A stretch of 7,465 bases of DNA, taken from NCBI GenBank assembly GCA_937930495.1, contig CALGKL010000169.1, forward strand, positions 1 to 7,465. Direction: 5' to 3'. This document shows, piece by piece, positions 1 through 7,213 of the stretch. Origin of the DNA: an uncultured Gloeocapsa sp. Lineage in GTDB: Bacteria > Cyanobacteriota > Cyanobacteriia > Cyanobacteriales > Gloeocapsaceae. The translations under genes and the position numbers were made by a program. The stretch's first letter is position 1, and every line of letters begins with the position of its first letter. The notes below the pieces were generated by a model. The model had not been told where the DNA came from, made no database searches, and worked only from the letters and a program-made list of their open reading frames with translations.

Positions 1-91
1 TGGGATTACTTCCCCAACCGTGTAAGAGAATCAGTAAACCTTGGGGGGGTTTACCATGGGAAGGAGCAAAACTTAAATAATTTAAACTCAT
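1..91 (-). CDS. Alpha/beta-hydrolase (carboxylesterase/phospholipase-like), N-terminal fragment
   Basis: Read on the minus strand, an ATG at 91-89 opens a frame that stays open to the window edge (30 codons seen, the rest outside). The peptide begins MSLNYLSFAPSHGKPPQ and continues GLLILLHGWGSNP. A short polar start, a hydrophobic beta strand and then HGWG is the usual beginning of small cyanobacterial serine hydrolases of the carboxylesterase/phospholipase group. In that fold the HG segment after the strand helps form the oxyanion hole. The nucleophile serine and the rest of the triad would lie outside the window, so activity and substrate cannot be judged; a soluble esterase or thioesterase is the family expectation. 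There is no clear Shine-Dalgarno sequence. The gene is divergent from everything else here. The plus-strand frame over the same bases also lacks stops up to 121 but resembles nothing I know. Confidence 0.72.
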   Translation of the reverse strand, partial: MSLNYLSFAPSHGKPPQGLLILLHGWGSNP

Positions 92-166
92 ATTTTATTT
101 CTCGGGATTTTACTGAGTACTAATATTTATTTTTACTTGAGACAAGATGTGAGCCTACCCGGTGAT

Positions 167-181
167 CTAGCCAAAAGCTAG
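167..181. repeat. Small inverted repeat, 5-bp arms
   Basis: CTAGC (167-171) and GCTAG (177-181) flank the five bases CAAAA. The hairpin is weak and no T-run follows directly. It lies three bases from the palindrome at 185-204, so together they may form one protein-binding region, but it could be chance. Confidence 0.3.
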
Positions 182-184
182 GAC

Positions 185-204
185 TTATAATAAGCTTATC
201 ATAA
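185..204. repeat. Near-perfect 20-bp palindrome, possible operator
   Basis: TTATAATAAGCTTATCATAA reads the same on both strands except for one mismatched pair (189 A with 200 C). The core ATAAGCTTAT (190-199) is perfect. There is no loop, so a dimeric regulator site is more likely than an RNA hairpin, although five T residues follow at 206-210. It lies about 94 bases upstream of the divergent hydrolase start. No known cyanobacterial regulator consensus (for example NtcA GTA-N8-TAC) matches. Confidence 0.35.
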
Positions 205-337
205 ATTTTTAGAGGCGAGAAATATCGTCACCTCAAAAGTTAAATTGAGTAAACAACGTATCTAAAAAAGAGGCTATTTTACGAGGAATAAATCATCAAT
301 GTTCTCAAGGATTAGGCTGATAAAATAGATAAGGTAA

Positions 338-677
338 TTAATTTTCAAATGGTTAATTCAACAGTTATCCGTTATTTTTGAACCTTTAAACATTCCTGAT
401 TATGTCATTGGTGCAGTAGCCATTTCTTGGCCAAGAGAAATAAGATTTTCCAAGGTTTTAGATTGGTTAATTGAGCTTAAACCCTCCCCAATATATTATT
501 AATTGAAGCTTTAATTCCTGATTTTTATTTGAGAGTGAGGTAGTGTTAAATGAAGCGATACAGGGAATAATAAACTGATGTGAAAAGGTTATGATTTGAC
601 AAAAGTTGCTTTGCTTGGGAAGGTATCAAAATCAATGGCGAGATATTTTAGGTCTGCTAAAATCACAAAAAAGAGTA
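338..677 (+). pseudogene. Decayed nucleotidyltransferase-like gene (DUF6036/AbiEii-like), frameshifted and internally deleted
   Basis: Three consecutive fragments in different frames read as one protein. 338-489 gives LSVIFEPLNIPDYVIGAVAI followed by an IRFSKVLDWLIELKPS stretch. 487-540 gives PNILLIEALIPDFYLRV. 537-575 continues with LNEAIQGI and ends in a stop. After a gap, 600-668 gives KLLCLGRYQNQWRDILGLLK. Intact cyanobacterial relatives, as I remember them, read LNIPYVIGG-A-S, then RFTRDLDLVIEL, LLIEAL-PDFYL, NEAIQG and near the C-terminus KL-YRLGG...QWRDILG-LK-Q, in the same order. The D-x-D metal site of the nucleotidyltransferase fold appears as V-L-D here, so a catalytic Asp is lost. 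The block normally lying between NEAIQG and the KL/QWRDILG tail (several dozen residues) is missing. Some members act as toxins of toxin-antitoxin pairs; no intact partner is visible. The assignment rests on remembered family motifs, not a search. Confidence 0.6.
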
Positions 678-698
678 GGGGGAGGAAAAATTAGGGAG

Positions 699-704
699 TA
701 TAAT
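699..704 (+). promoter_or_regulatory. Candidate -10 box for the DUF2358 gene
   Basis: A perfect TATAAT lies 36 bases before the ATG at 741, following the purine-rich stretch 671-698. The region 17 bases upstream (TAGGGG, 676-681) does not match a -35 box, so this would be a -35-less promoter or a chance match in A+T-rich DNA. Confidence 0.35.
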
Positions 705-740
705 TCAATCGGGTGTATCTGTTCATTTATAAAATAAAAT

Positions 741-1124
741 ATGGATATCATTGAGATTTTACAACAAGACTATCAAAAATTTCCCCAGGAGCAAAATTAT
801 AGCATTTATGCTCAAAACGTTTATTTTAAAGATCCTCTCAATGAATTTAGAGGTTTATCCCGTTATCAGAGGATGATTAAATTTATTGATACCTGGTTTC
901 GTAATGTCAAACTAGAGGTACATAAAATTCAACGACAACAGCAACAAATAGACACAGAATGGACATTATCCTGGAATAGTCCTTTACCTTGGCGACCACG
1001 GATTAAGATCTCAGGAAGAAGTGAATTAATCCTCAATGAGAAAGAGCAAATTATTTCCCATATTGACTATTGGTATTGTTCTATATGGGATGTACTGCGT
1101 CAACATTGGTTACGGGGAGACTAG
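741..1124 (+). CDS. DUF2358 family protein (NTF2-like fold)
   Basis: A 127-residue soluble protein without signal peptide or membrane segment. Family-typical blocks are in order: YFKDPLNEFRG at residues 28-38, an amphipathic helix with the TWF motif near 51-53, TEWTLSWNSPLPWRPRI at 72-88, SGRSEL at 91-96 and SHIDYWYCSIWDVLRQH at 106-122. These match DUF2358 (PF10184), a small family of cyanobacteria and plant plastids predicted to adopt the cystatin/NTF2-like cone fold; no biochemical function is established to my knowledge. Length is normal for the cyanobacterial single-domain form. The start at 741 gives a family-like N-terminus, although no Shine-Dalgarno sequence is evident. It lies just after the decayed nucleotidyltransferase and 92 bases before the RND gene, on the same strand. 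The neighbourhood does not reveal its role. Confidence 0.85.
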   Translation: MDIIEILQQDYQKFPQEQNYSIYAQNVYFKDPLNEFRGLSRYQRMIKFIDTWFRNVKLEVHKIQRQQQQIDTEWTLSWNSPLPWRPRIKISGRSELILNEKEQIISHIDYWYCSIWDVLRQHWLRGD

Positions 1125-1216
1125 GAGAAATACCTTTACTTCATATTCCCTTCTCCGGCTTCTCATCCTGGTAAATGTGTTAAAATTAGCCTTACTTCAA
1201 GATAGAGTCAAAATAT

Positions 1217-4200
1217 ATGCTCCTGTCTCTAGCTGCGCCTTTTATTAAAAGACCGGTATTAACTACGGTTTGTACAATTCTAATTTTATTAATCGGGGCA
1301 ATCTGTATAGCCTTATTACCCTTAGATAAGCTACCACAAATCGCTCCTAATCAGATCAGAGTAAGTGCCAACTACGTGGGTGCTGATGCGAAAACGACGG
1401 TAGATAACGTCACCACAGTATTAGAAAGGGAAATCAACGGGACAGAAAACGTCAGGTGGATTAACTCCTATACAGATAATAACGGTAACGCCACGATTAA
1501 CGTGAGTTTCCCCACGGAAGTCGATCGCAACGTGGCGCAAGTATTAGTCCAAAATAGGGTTAGTCAAGCCCAGTCTAGTTTACCACCGGTAGTCAACTCA
1601 ACAGGGGTAACTACCGAAGCGCAGTCACCAACGGTTACCCTTGCTTATGCTCTTTATTCAGAAAAAAATGCCCAGGGAGAATACTTCTATGATCCGGTGT
1701 TTATGTACAACTATGTGGATAGATATATCTGGAACGAAATTAGAAGGATCAAAGGGGTAGGAAGTCTGGCTGCTTTTGGTGCTGCTGATTATGCTATGCG
1801 CTTTTGGTTAGATCCCAATAAATTAGCTAGTAGAGGCTTAACCGCCCAGGATGTAGTCAGAACTATACAAGAACAAAACATCGAAGTAGGTACAGGAGCA
1901 ATAGGGAGACAACCCACAGGAGCTGACCAACAGTTTGAAATACCCTTAAGAGTGGTAGGGCGTTTTCGTGAAGTAAGCGAAGCAGAAAACCTAATCGTGC
2001 AAACAGGTGCAGATGGAACACTGATTAGAGTTAAAGATGTCGGGAGAGTAGAATTAGGGGTAGAAAATTACGCGACAAAGGTAGTATTTGACGGAGACAC
2101 ACCAGCGGTTGGTTTCATCATTTTCCAGTTACCTGGATCTAACGCTTTAGAAACAGCTAACGCCGTCAAAGCCAGATTAGCGGAACTAGAAAAAACGTTC
2201 CCTCCCGGCTTAAAAATTACAAACGTACTCGATAGTACCCTCTTTATTGACGTGGCGATCAATGACCTAGTCATAACCCTAATGCAGGCGATCGCTTTAG
2301 TAGTATTAGTTATTTTTGTCTTTTTACAGGATTGGCGTACCACGATTATCCCGGCGGTGGCTATTCCTGTGGCTTTAATCGGTTCAATGATTGGATTGCA
2401 AGCCTTTGGTTTTTCTCTCAATCAATTAACCCTCTTTGCTTGTGTACTAGCGACAGGATTAGTAGTAGATGACGGGATTGTCGTCGTCGAAGCAGTAGCC
2501 AACAAATTAAGTCAAGGAATGCGACCCCTACAAGCAGCCCTAGACGCCATGGAGGAATTATCAGGGGCGGTCATCTCCACCAGTCTAGTATTATTAGCAG
2601 TATTTATACCAGTATCTTTTTTCCCAGGGACAACGGGGATAGTATATAGACAGTTTGCCTTAACCATCTCCTTTGGGCTGATTTTTTCCACTTTTAACGC
2701 TTTGAGTTTCTCCCCGACGATGTCAGCGGTGATGATGAATCCTCCCCAACCCACCAAAGGACCATTGGGCTGGTTTTTTAACCTATTTAACCGTGGATTT
2801 GACCTAGTCAAAGGGGGATACCGTCGTCTCATCGAAGCTTTAACGAAGATCAAATTGATTGTGATGATTGTCTTTATCGCCGGTTTAGTACTCACCGGGT
2901 GGACTTATGGCGTAATTCCCCAAGGATTTATTCCCGAAGAAGATCAGGGTTATTTCTTTGTAGTCGTAGAAGCACCAGAAGGAGTATCTCTCAACTACAC
3001 CAACGACGTTAATGTCAAAGTGATGGAACAAGTTCTAGCTATTCCCGAAGTAGAACACGCCATGGGGGTTGCGGGTTATTCCTTTGAAGGGATTAATAGC
3101 AACAAAGGGGTATTTTTCGCTAAACTCAAACCCTGGGAAGAGAGAGTAGGCGCCAAAAAATCGGTATTTGGTGTGATCGGGGATTTAAATAGACGTCTAG
3201 CCCAAAAGATCACCGAAGCTAGAGCTTTTGCCGCTAACGCGCCTGCAGTGGATGGTTTAAGTAACTTCAGTGGTTCAGAAGTAATGATTGAAGACCGAGA
3301 ATTGCGCGGGATGGATGCTTTAATTGATAATACCCAGAGAGTAATCCTAGCGGCTAACCAACGTCGGGAAATCGGCAGGGCTTTTACCACATTTACCTTT
3401 AATACCACCACCCTCGAAGCGACCATCAATAGGGAAAAAGCCAGCGCGCAAAACGTCGCCATTAATGATATCTTAGCTACCCTACAAACCTATATGGGAG
3501 CAAGTTTCGTCAACCAGTTCGTTTTAGACGGCAGATTATATCGAGTCTTTGTGCAAGCAGATGGGCAATTTCGCAGCAACCCTGCAGATATCAGTAAATT
3601 CTATGTCCGCTCTCGCAATGGGGAAATGATCCAACTAAGTAACCTAGTTAACTTGGAAGTAACTAGCTATCCACCGATCGTGACTGGCTACAACGTTTAC
3701 CCAGCGATTAAAATAAACGTAGCTCCTGCTCCCGGGTATAGTTCAGGACAAATCATCAAAGTGATGGAAGAAGTAATGAACGAAACCCTACAACCAGGTT
3801 TTGGTTATGAATGGACTAATACCGCAGCAGATGAGATTCTCTCAGCGGGAGCAGCACCGATCGTCTTTGGTTTAGGGTTTGTGGTAGTATTCCTAGTACT
3901 AGCAGCTCAATACGAAAGTTACATTGATCCCTTGATTATTATGCTCACCGTACCTTTAGCGATTCTCGGCGCCCTTGGGGGGATCTGGTTAAGGGCGACC
4001 TTTATTCAAGCTTCTCCTCTCAATCCAGGTGCAGGAATTTGGCCCATTTTGAATAACAATATCTACGCTCAAGTTGGTTTGGTAATGCTGATTGGGATGG
4101 CGAGTAAAAACGCGATTCTGATTGTGGAATTCGCTAATCAAGCTCGAGAATTGGGTATGGATATTACTAAAGCAGCGGTATATGCAGCCGAACAACGTTT

Positions 4201-4456
4201 ACGCCCAATTTTGATGACGGCGGTTTCTTCTATCTTCGGATTTGTTCCCCTAGTGATAGCATCGGGAGCGGGTTCGATCAGTCGTTGGACTCTAGGAACA
4301 GCGGTTTTGGGCGGTTTATTGGTATCTACCATCCTGAGTCTATTATTTGTCCCCAATCTCTATATCGTCATTAAAACCCTAGAGCAGAAATTCCTCTCCG
4401 ATGATCTACCCCCGGAAAAACCCTTTAGATCAGAAGTAGAAGTCAGCAAATCTTAA
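1217..4456 (+). CDS. HAE1-family RND efflux transporter, inner-membrane pump subunit (AcrB-like)
   Basis: A 1079-residue proton-driven exporter of the AcrB/MexB type, expected as a trimer in the plasma membrane working with a periplasmic adaptor and an outer-membrane channel. TM1 follows the signature FIKRPVLTT (residues 9-17). A large porter loop includes YAMRFWLDP from 192. TM2 onward starts near 350, with FLQDWRTTIIP before TM3. TM4 carries GLVVDDGIVVVE with Asp418-Asp419, equivalent to the AcrB proton-relay pair D407/D408. TM7 is near 545-567, the second porter loop follows, and TM8 is near 878-900. TM10 carries GMASKNAILIVEF with Lys964, equivalent to AcrB K940. The relay is therefore intact. 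It is slightly longer than AcrB (1049 aa), partly through an insertion at about residues 930-947 between TM9 and TM10. The ATG at 1217 gives the usual cyanobacterial N-terminus; the upstream ribosome site is weak. No adaptor gene adjoins it. Substrate is unknown. Confidence 0.95.
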   Translation: MLLSLAAPFIKRPVLTTVCTILILLIGAICIALLPLDKLPQIAPNQIRVSANYVGADAKTTVDNVTTVLEREINGTENVRWINSYTDNNGNATINVSFPTEVDRNVAQVLVQNRVSQAQSSLPPVVNSTGVTTEAQSPTVTLAYALYSEKNAQGEYFYDPVFMYNYVDRYIWNEIRRIKGVGSLAAFGAADYAMRFWLDPNKLASRGLTAQDVVRTIQEQNIEVGTGAIGRQPTGADQQFEIPLRVVGRFREVSEAENLIVQTGADGTLIRVKDVGRVELGVENYATKVVFDGDTPAVGFIIFQLPGSNALETANAVKARLAELEKTFPPGLKITNVLDSTLFIDVAINDLVITLMQAIALVVLVIFVFLQDWRTTIIPAVAIPVALIGSMIGLQAFGFSLNQLTLFACVLATGLVVDDGIVVVEAVANKLSQGMRPLQAALDAMEELSGAVISTSLVLLAVFIPVSFFPGTTGIVYRQFALTISFGLIFSTFNALSFSPTMSAVMMNPPQPTKGPLGWFFNLFNRGFDLVKGGYRRLIEALTKIKLIVMIVFIAGLVLTGWTYGVIPQGFIPEEDQGYFFVVVEAPEGVSLNYTNDVNVKVMEQVLAIPEVEHAMGVAGYSFEGINSNKGVFFAKLKPWEERVGAKKSVFGVIGDLNRRLAQKITEARAFAANAPAVDGLSNFSGSEVMIEDRELRGMDALIDNTQRVILAANQRREIGRAFTTFTFNTTTLEATINREKASAQNVAINDILATLQTYMGASFVNQFVLDGRLYRVFVQADGQFRSNPADISKFYVRSRNGEMIQLSNLVNLEVTSYPPIVTGYNVYPAIKINVAPAPGYSSGQIIKVMEEVMNETLQPGFGYEWTNTAADEILSAGAAPIVFGLGFVVVFLVLAAQYESYIDPLIIMLTVPLAILGALGGIWLRATFIQASPLNPGAGIWPILNNNIYAQVGLVMLIGMASKNAILIVEFANQARELGMDITKAAVYAAEQRLRPILMTAVSSIFGFVPLVIASGAGSISRWTLGTAVLGGLLVSTILSLLFVPNLYIVIKTLEQKFLSDDLPPEKPFRSEVEVSKS
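2288..2295. repeat. HIP1 palindrome GCGATCGC
   Basis: A perfect copy of the highly iterated octamer of many cyanobacterial genomes, inside the RND gene. Three copies in 7.5 kb is far above the roughly 0.1 expected by chance and supports the cyanobacterial assignment. Confidence 0.9.
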
Positions 4457-4500
4457 CTAACCTTAGACCAACACAGGTAACAATAAAAGAACACAAAAAA

Positions 4501-4507
4501 AGGAAAG
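4501..4507 (+). promoter_or_regulatory. acnB: Ribosome binding site of acnB
   Basis: AGGAAAG ends eight bases before the ATG at 4516, a good Shine-Dalgarno match and spacing. It is clearer than the leaders of the DUF2358 and RND genes and fixes the acnB start. Confidence 0.65.
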
Positions 4508-4515
4508 TTTAACAA

Positions 4516-7110
4516 ATGCTCTCTGATTACTATCGACAAGCACAACAAAGAGAAGCAATGGGTATACCTCCGTTGCCTCTTAACGCTGCTCAAACCGCCG
4601 AACTGTGCCAATTACTAGAAAATCCCCCCCAAGGGAAAGAAGAAGAGTTAATCATCCTCCTACGCGATCGCGTCCCCCCCGGTGTAGATGAAGCAGCCTA
4701 CGTCAAGGCTGGATTCCTCACCGGAATAGCTAATCATGAAATTATTAGCCCCCTGATTTCCCCTCAAGGAGCGATCGACTTACTCGGGACAATGGTAGGA
4801 GGCTACAACGTCCAATCCCTGGTGCAACTGCTTAAATCTAAAGATAGTAACATCGCTAAAAGTGCAGCTAACGCCTTAAGTAAAATTATCCTCGTCTTTG
4901 ACCTCTTTAACGATATCCTGACCCTCTCAGAAACCAACCCCTACGCTAAACAAGTACTAGACGCTTGGGCTATGGCTAGTTGGTTTATTTCTCGTCCTAA
5001 ATTACCTGAGGAAATCACCGTAACCGTCTTCAAAGTACCCGGAGAAACCAATACCGACGACCTCTCCCCCGCTACCCACGCTACCACTCGTCCTGATATC
5101 CCCCTACACGCTCTTTCCATGCTGGAATCCCGTATGAGTGATGGTTTAGCGACGATTGCGCAATTGAAAACCAAAGGCTATCCAGTAGCTTATGTGGGGG
5201 ATGTAGTAGGTACAGGTTCTTCTCGTAAATCAGCGATTAACTCTTTACTTTGGCACATCGGTAATGATATCCCCTATATTCCCAATAAACGCTCTGGTGG
5301 TTATATCCTAGGTGGAAAGATCGCACCGATTTTCTTTAATACCGCCGAAGACTCCGGCGCTTTACCCATTGAATGCGACGTGACCGGACTAGAAACGGGT
5401 ATGGTGATTAAAATCTATCCCTACAAGGGCGAAATTACCGATGAAAACGGGAAACTTCTCTCTACCTTTACCCTTAAACCAGATACGATCCTCGATGAAG
5501 TGCGCGCTGGTGGACGTATTCCCCTGTTGATTGGACGCAGTCTCACCGATAAAACCCGCGAAGCTCTAGGATTAGAGCCTAGTACCCTCTTTATTCGTCC
5601 TTCTTTGCCCACCGATACCGGTAAAGGTTTCACCCTCGCTCAAAAAATTGTTGGTAAAGCTTGTGGTTTACCTGGAGTACGGCCTGGTACGTCCTGTGAA
5701 CCGGTAATGACTACAGTAGGTTCTCAAGATACAACAGGACCAATGACCCGGGATGAGTTAAAAGAATTGGCTTGCTTAGGTTTTAGCGCTGATTTGGTCA
5801 TGCAAAGTTTTTGCCATACCGCAGCCTATCCTAAACCCGTTGATATCGTTACCCATAAAGAGTTACCTGACTTTTTCTCTACCCGTGGTGGGGTAGCGTT
5901 AAAACCAGGGGATGGAATCATTCATTCTTGGCTCAATCGGATGTTATTACCCGATACCGTGGGTACCGGTGGTGATTCCCATACCCGTTTCCCCTTAGGT
6001 ATCTCTTTCCCAGCGGGTTCTGGTTTAGTAGCTTTTGCTGCTGCTCTAGGTGTTATGCCTCTAGATCTGCCAGAATCGGTTAGAGTTCGTTTTACTGGTA
6101 GTTTCCAACCGGGAGTAACTCTCCGAGATGTGGTTAACGCTATCCCCTATGTAGCTATACAGCAAGGCAAATTAACCGTGTCTAAGGAAAACAAAATTAA
6201 TGTTTTCTCAGGACGTATTATGGAAATGGAGGGTCTCCCGGATCTGAAAGTCGAGCAAGCTTTTGAATTGACTGACGCTACCGCGGAAAGATCCTGCGCC
6301 GGTTGTACTATCCAATTGGGAGTAGAAACCGTGTCAGAGTATCTACGCTCTAATGTCGCTTTGCTCAAAAATATGATCGCCCGGGGGTACGAAGATTCCC
6401 GCACCCTGATGCGTCGGATTTCGAAAATGGAACAATGGTTGGCTAATCCCGAGTTAATGACCGCCGATGCTGATGCGGAATATTTCGATACCATTGAGGT
6501 AGATTTGAATCAGATTACAGAGCCGATCGTCGCTGCACCTAATGACCCCGATAACGTTAAATTACTCTCGGAATGCGCAGGCGATCGCATCGATGAAGTC
6601 TTTATCGGCTCTTGTATGACGAATATCGGTCACTATCGCGCGGCTGCTAAAGTCTTAGAGGGTGCTAAATCTCAAGTTCGTCTCTGGATTTGTCCCCCTA
6701 CGCGTATGGATGAACAACAATTGCGCGAAGAAGGTGTTTATGGCATTTTCGCCGCTGCTGGCGCTCGCACAGAAATGCCTGGTTGTTCCCTCTGTATGGG
6801 AAATCAAGCTCGTGTTGAGGATAATGCTACGGTCTTCTCTACTTCTACCCGTAATTTCAATAACCGTATGGGTAAAGGGGCAAGGGTCTATTTAGGCTCT
6901 GCTGAATTAGCGGCGGTTTGTGCTATACTCGGTTACATTCCCACTAAGAGTGAATATCTCGAAATCGTTGAGTCTAAAATCAATCCCTTTGCTCCTGAGT
7001 TATACCGCTACCTGAATTTTGACCAAATTCCTGATTTCGAAGACCAAGGACGGGTTATTCCGCGGGAAAATATGCCTAAATTTAACCAACATTTGTTTAC
7101 TGTCATTTAA
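4516..7110 (+). CDS. acnB: Bifunctional aconitate hydratase 2 / 2-methylisocitrate dehydratase (AcnB)
   Basis: An 864-residue cytoplasmic [4Fe-4S] enzyme that isomerises citrate to isocitrate through cis-aconitate, feeding the 2-oxoglutarate branch used for nitrogen assimilation; AcnB proteins can also hydrate 2-methyl-cis-aconitate. Domain order is the AcnB one: an N-terminal HEAT-like domain (about 1-160), then the swivel domain moved to the front ([17 protein letters not shown] from 178, GTGSSRKSA at 232-240), then the catalytic domains ([10 protein letters not shown] at 402-411, [11 protein letters not shown] at 431-441, [11 protein letters not shown] at 483-493). Cluster cysteines are Cys700 in [13 protein letters not shown] and Cys757/Cys760 in PGCSLCMGN, matching E. 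coli C710, C769 and C772. Length matches E. coli AcnB (865 aa). The gene begins 59 bases after the RND stop with no hairpin between, so read-through from upstream is possible. Nothing is missing or odd. Confidence 0.98.
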   Translation: MLSDYYRQAQQREAMGIPPLPLNAAQTAELCQLLENPPQGKEEELIILLRDRVPPGVDEAAYVKAGFLTGIANHEIISPLISPQGAIDLLGTMVGGYNVQSLVQLLKSKDSNIAKSAANALSKIILVFDLFNDILTLSETNPYAKQVLDAWAMASWFISRPKLPEEITVTVFKVPGETNTDDLSPATHATTRPDIPLHALSMLESRMSDGLATIAQLKTKGYPVAYVGDVVGTGSSRKSAINSLLWHIGNDIPYIPNKRSGGYILGGKIAPIFFNTAEDSGALPIECDVTGLETGMVIKIYPYKGEITDENGKLLSTFTLKPDTILDEVRAGGRIPLLIGRSLTDKTREALGLEPSTLFIRPSLPTDTGKGFTLAQKIVGKACGLPGVRPGTSCEPVMTTVGSQDTTGPMTRDELKELACLGFSADLVMQSFCHTAAYPKPVDIVTHKELPDFFSTRGGVALKPGDGIIHSWLNRMLLPDTVGTGGDSHTRFPLGISFPAGSGLVAFAAALGVMPLDLPESVRVRFTGSFQPGVTLRDVVNAIPYVAIQQGKLTVSKENKINVFSGRIMEMEGLPDLKVEQAFELTDATAERSCAGCTIQLGVETVSEYLRSNVALLKNMIARGYEDSRTLMRRISKMEQWLANPELMTADADAEYFDTIEVDLNQITEPIVAAPNDPDNVKLLSECAGDRIDEVFIGSCMTNIGHYRAAAKVLEGAKSQVRLWICPPTRMDEQQLREEGVYGIFAAAGARTEMPGCSLCMGNQARVEDNATVFSTSTRNFNNRMGKGARVYLGSAELAAVCAILGYIPTKSEYLEIVESKINPFAPELYRYLNFDQIPDFEDQGRVIPRENMPKFNQHLFTVI
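4664..4671. repeat. HIP1 palindrome GCGATCGC
   Basis: Second perfect copy, near the 5' end of acnB, encoding part of an Arg-Asp-Arg run around residue 51. Confidence 0.9.
6581..6588. repeat. HIP1 palindrome GCGATCGC
   Basis: Third perfect copy, in acnB shortly before the codon for cluster ligand Cys700. Confidence 0.9.
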
Positions 7111-7120
7111 TCATCTCTAG

Positions 7121-7173
7121 TAGAGTTGGGGGTTGAAAGAAAAGGATATAAAGCTCTCTAACCCCTAGCTCTA
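7121..7173 (+). terminator. Stable hairpin after acnB, possible terminator or 3'-end stabiliser
   Basis: Arms 7121-7134 (TAGAGTTGGGGGTT) and 7160-7173 (AACCCCTAGCTCTA) pair over 14 positions with two G-U pairs and a 25-base loop. The two wobble positions become A-C mismatches in the opposite strand, so the structure favours the plus-strand transcript. It begins 11 bases after the acnB stop. No T-run follows, so it is not a classic intrinsic terminator; 3'-end protection or attenuation of the following gene are alternatives. A shorter competing repeat, CTCTA-G-TAGAG (7115-7125), overlaps its left arm. Confidence 0.5.
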
Positions 7174-7213
7174 ACCTAAGCACCTTAGTCCCCCATTTCA
7201 GGTAATTGTTAAT

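Larger units (their letters stand above)
92..337. other. Non-coding spacer between divergent hydrolase gene and decayed gene
   Basis: About 246 bases of A+T-rich DNA with stops in all frames at short intervals. It holds two small inverted repeats (167-181 and 185-204) and must contain the promoter of the minus-strand hydrolase, although I see no convincing -35/-10 pair. I could not recognise any peptide remnant in it; an antitoxin-like partner for the downstream decayed nucleotidyltransferase was looked for and not found. Confidence 0.6.

Noticed and set aside
1..123. Plus-strand open frame ending at a TAA at 121-123, as the tail of an upstream gene
   Set aside because: Its 40 codons resemble no family I know, while the minus strand over the same bases gives a recognisable hydrolase N-terminus with a start codon.
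596..601. TTGACA as a -35 box
   Set aside because: No -10-like hexamer lies 16-18 bases downstream; the nearest TATAAT (699) is about 100 bases away, and the hexamer lies within the decayed gene.
1036..1248. 70-codon plus-strand frame overlapping the end of the DUF2358 gene and the start of the RND gene
   Set aside because: It overlaps two well-supported genes in another frame, and its peptide has no recognisable features beyond a chance hydrophobic run.
2068..4356. Several antisense frames of 68-128 codons within the RND gene
   Set aside because: They are shadows of a strongly conserved coding sequence; no family motifs and no ribosome sites.
4457..4515. Terminator or NtcA site between the RND gene and acnB
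   Set aside because: No stem of useful length and no GTA-N8-TAC match could be found in these 59 bases.
4941..6895. Antisense and alternate-frame reading frames inside acnB
   Set aside because: acnB is intact and conserved across the whole span, so these frames are by-products of its codon use.
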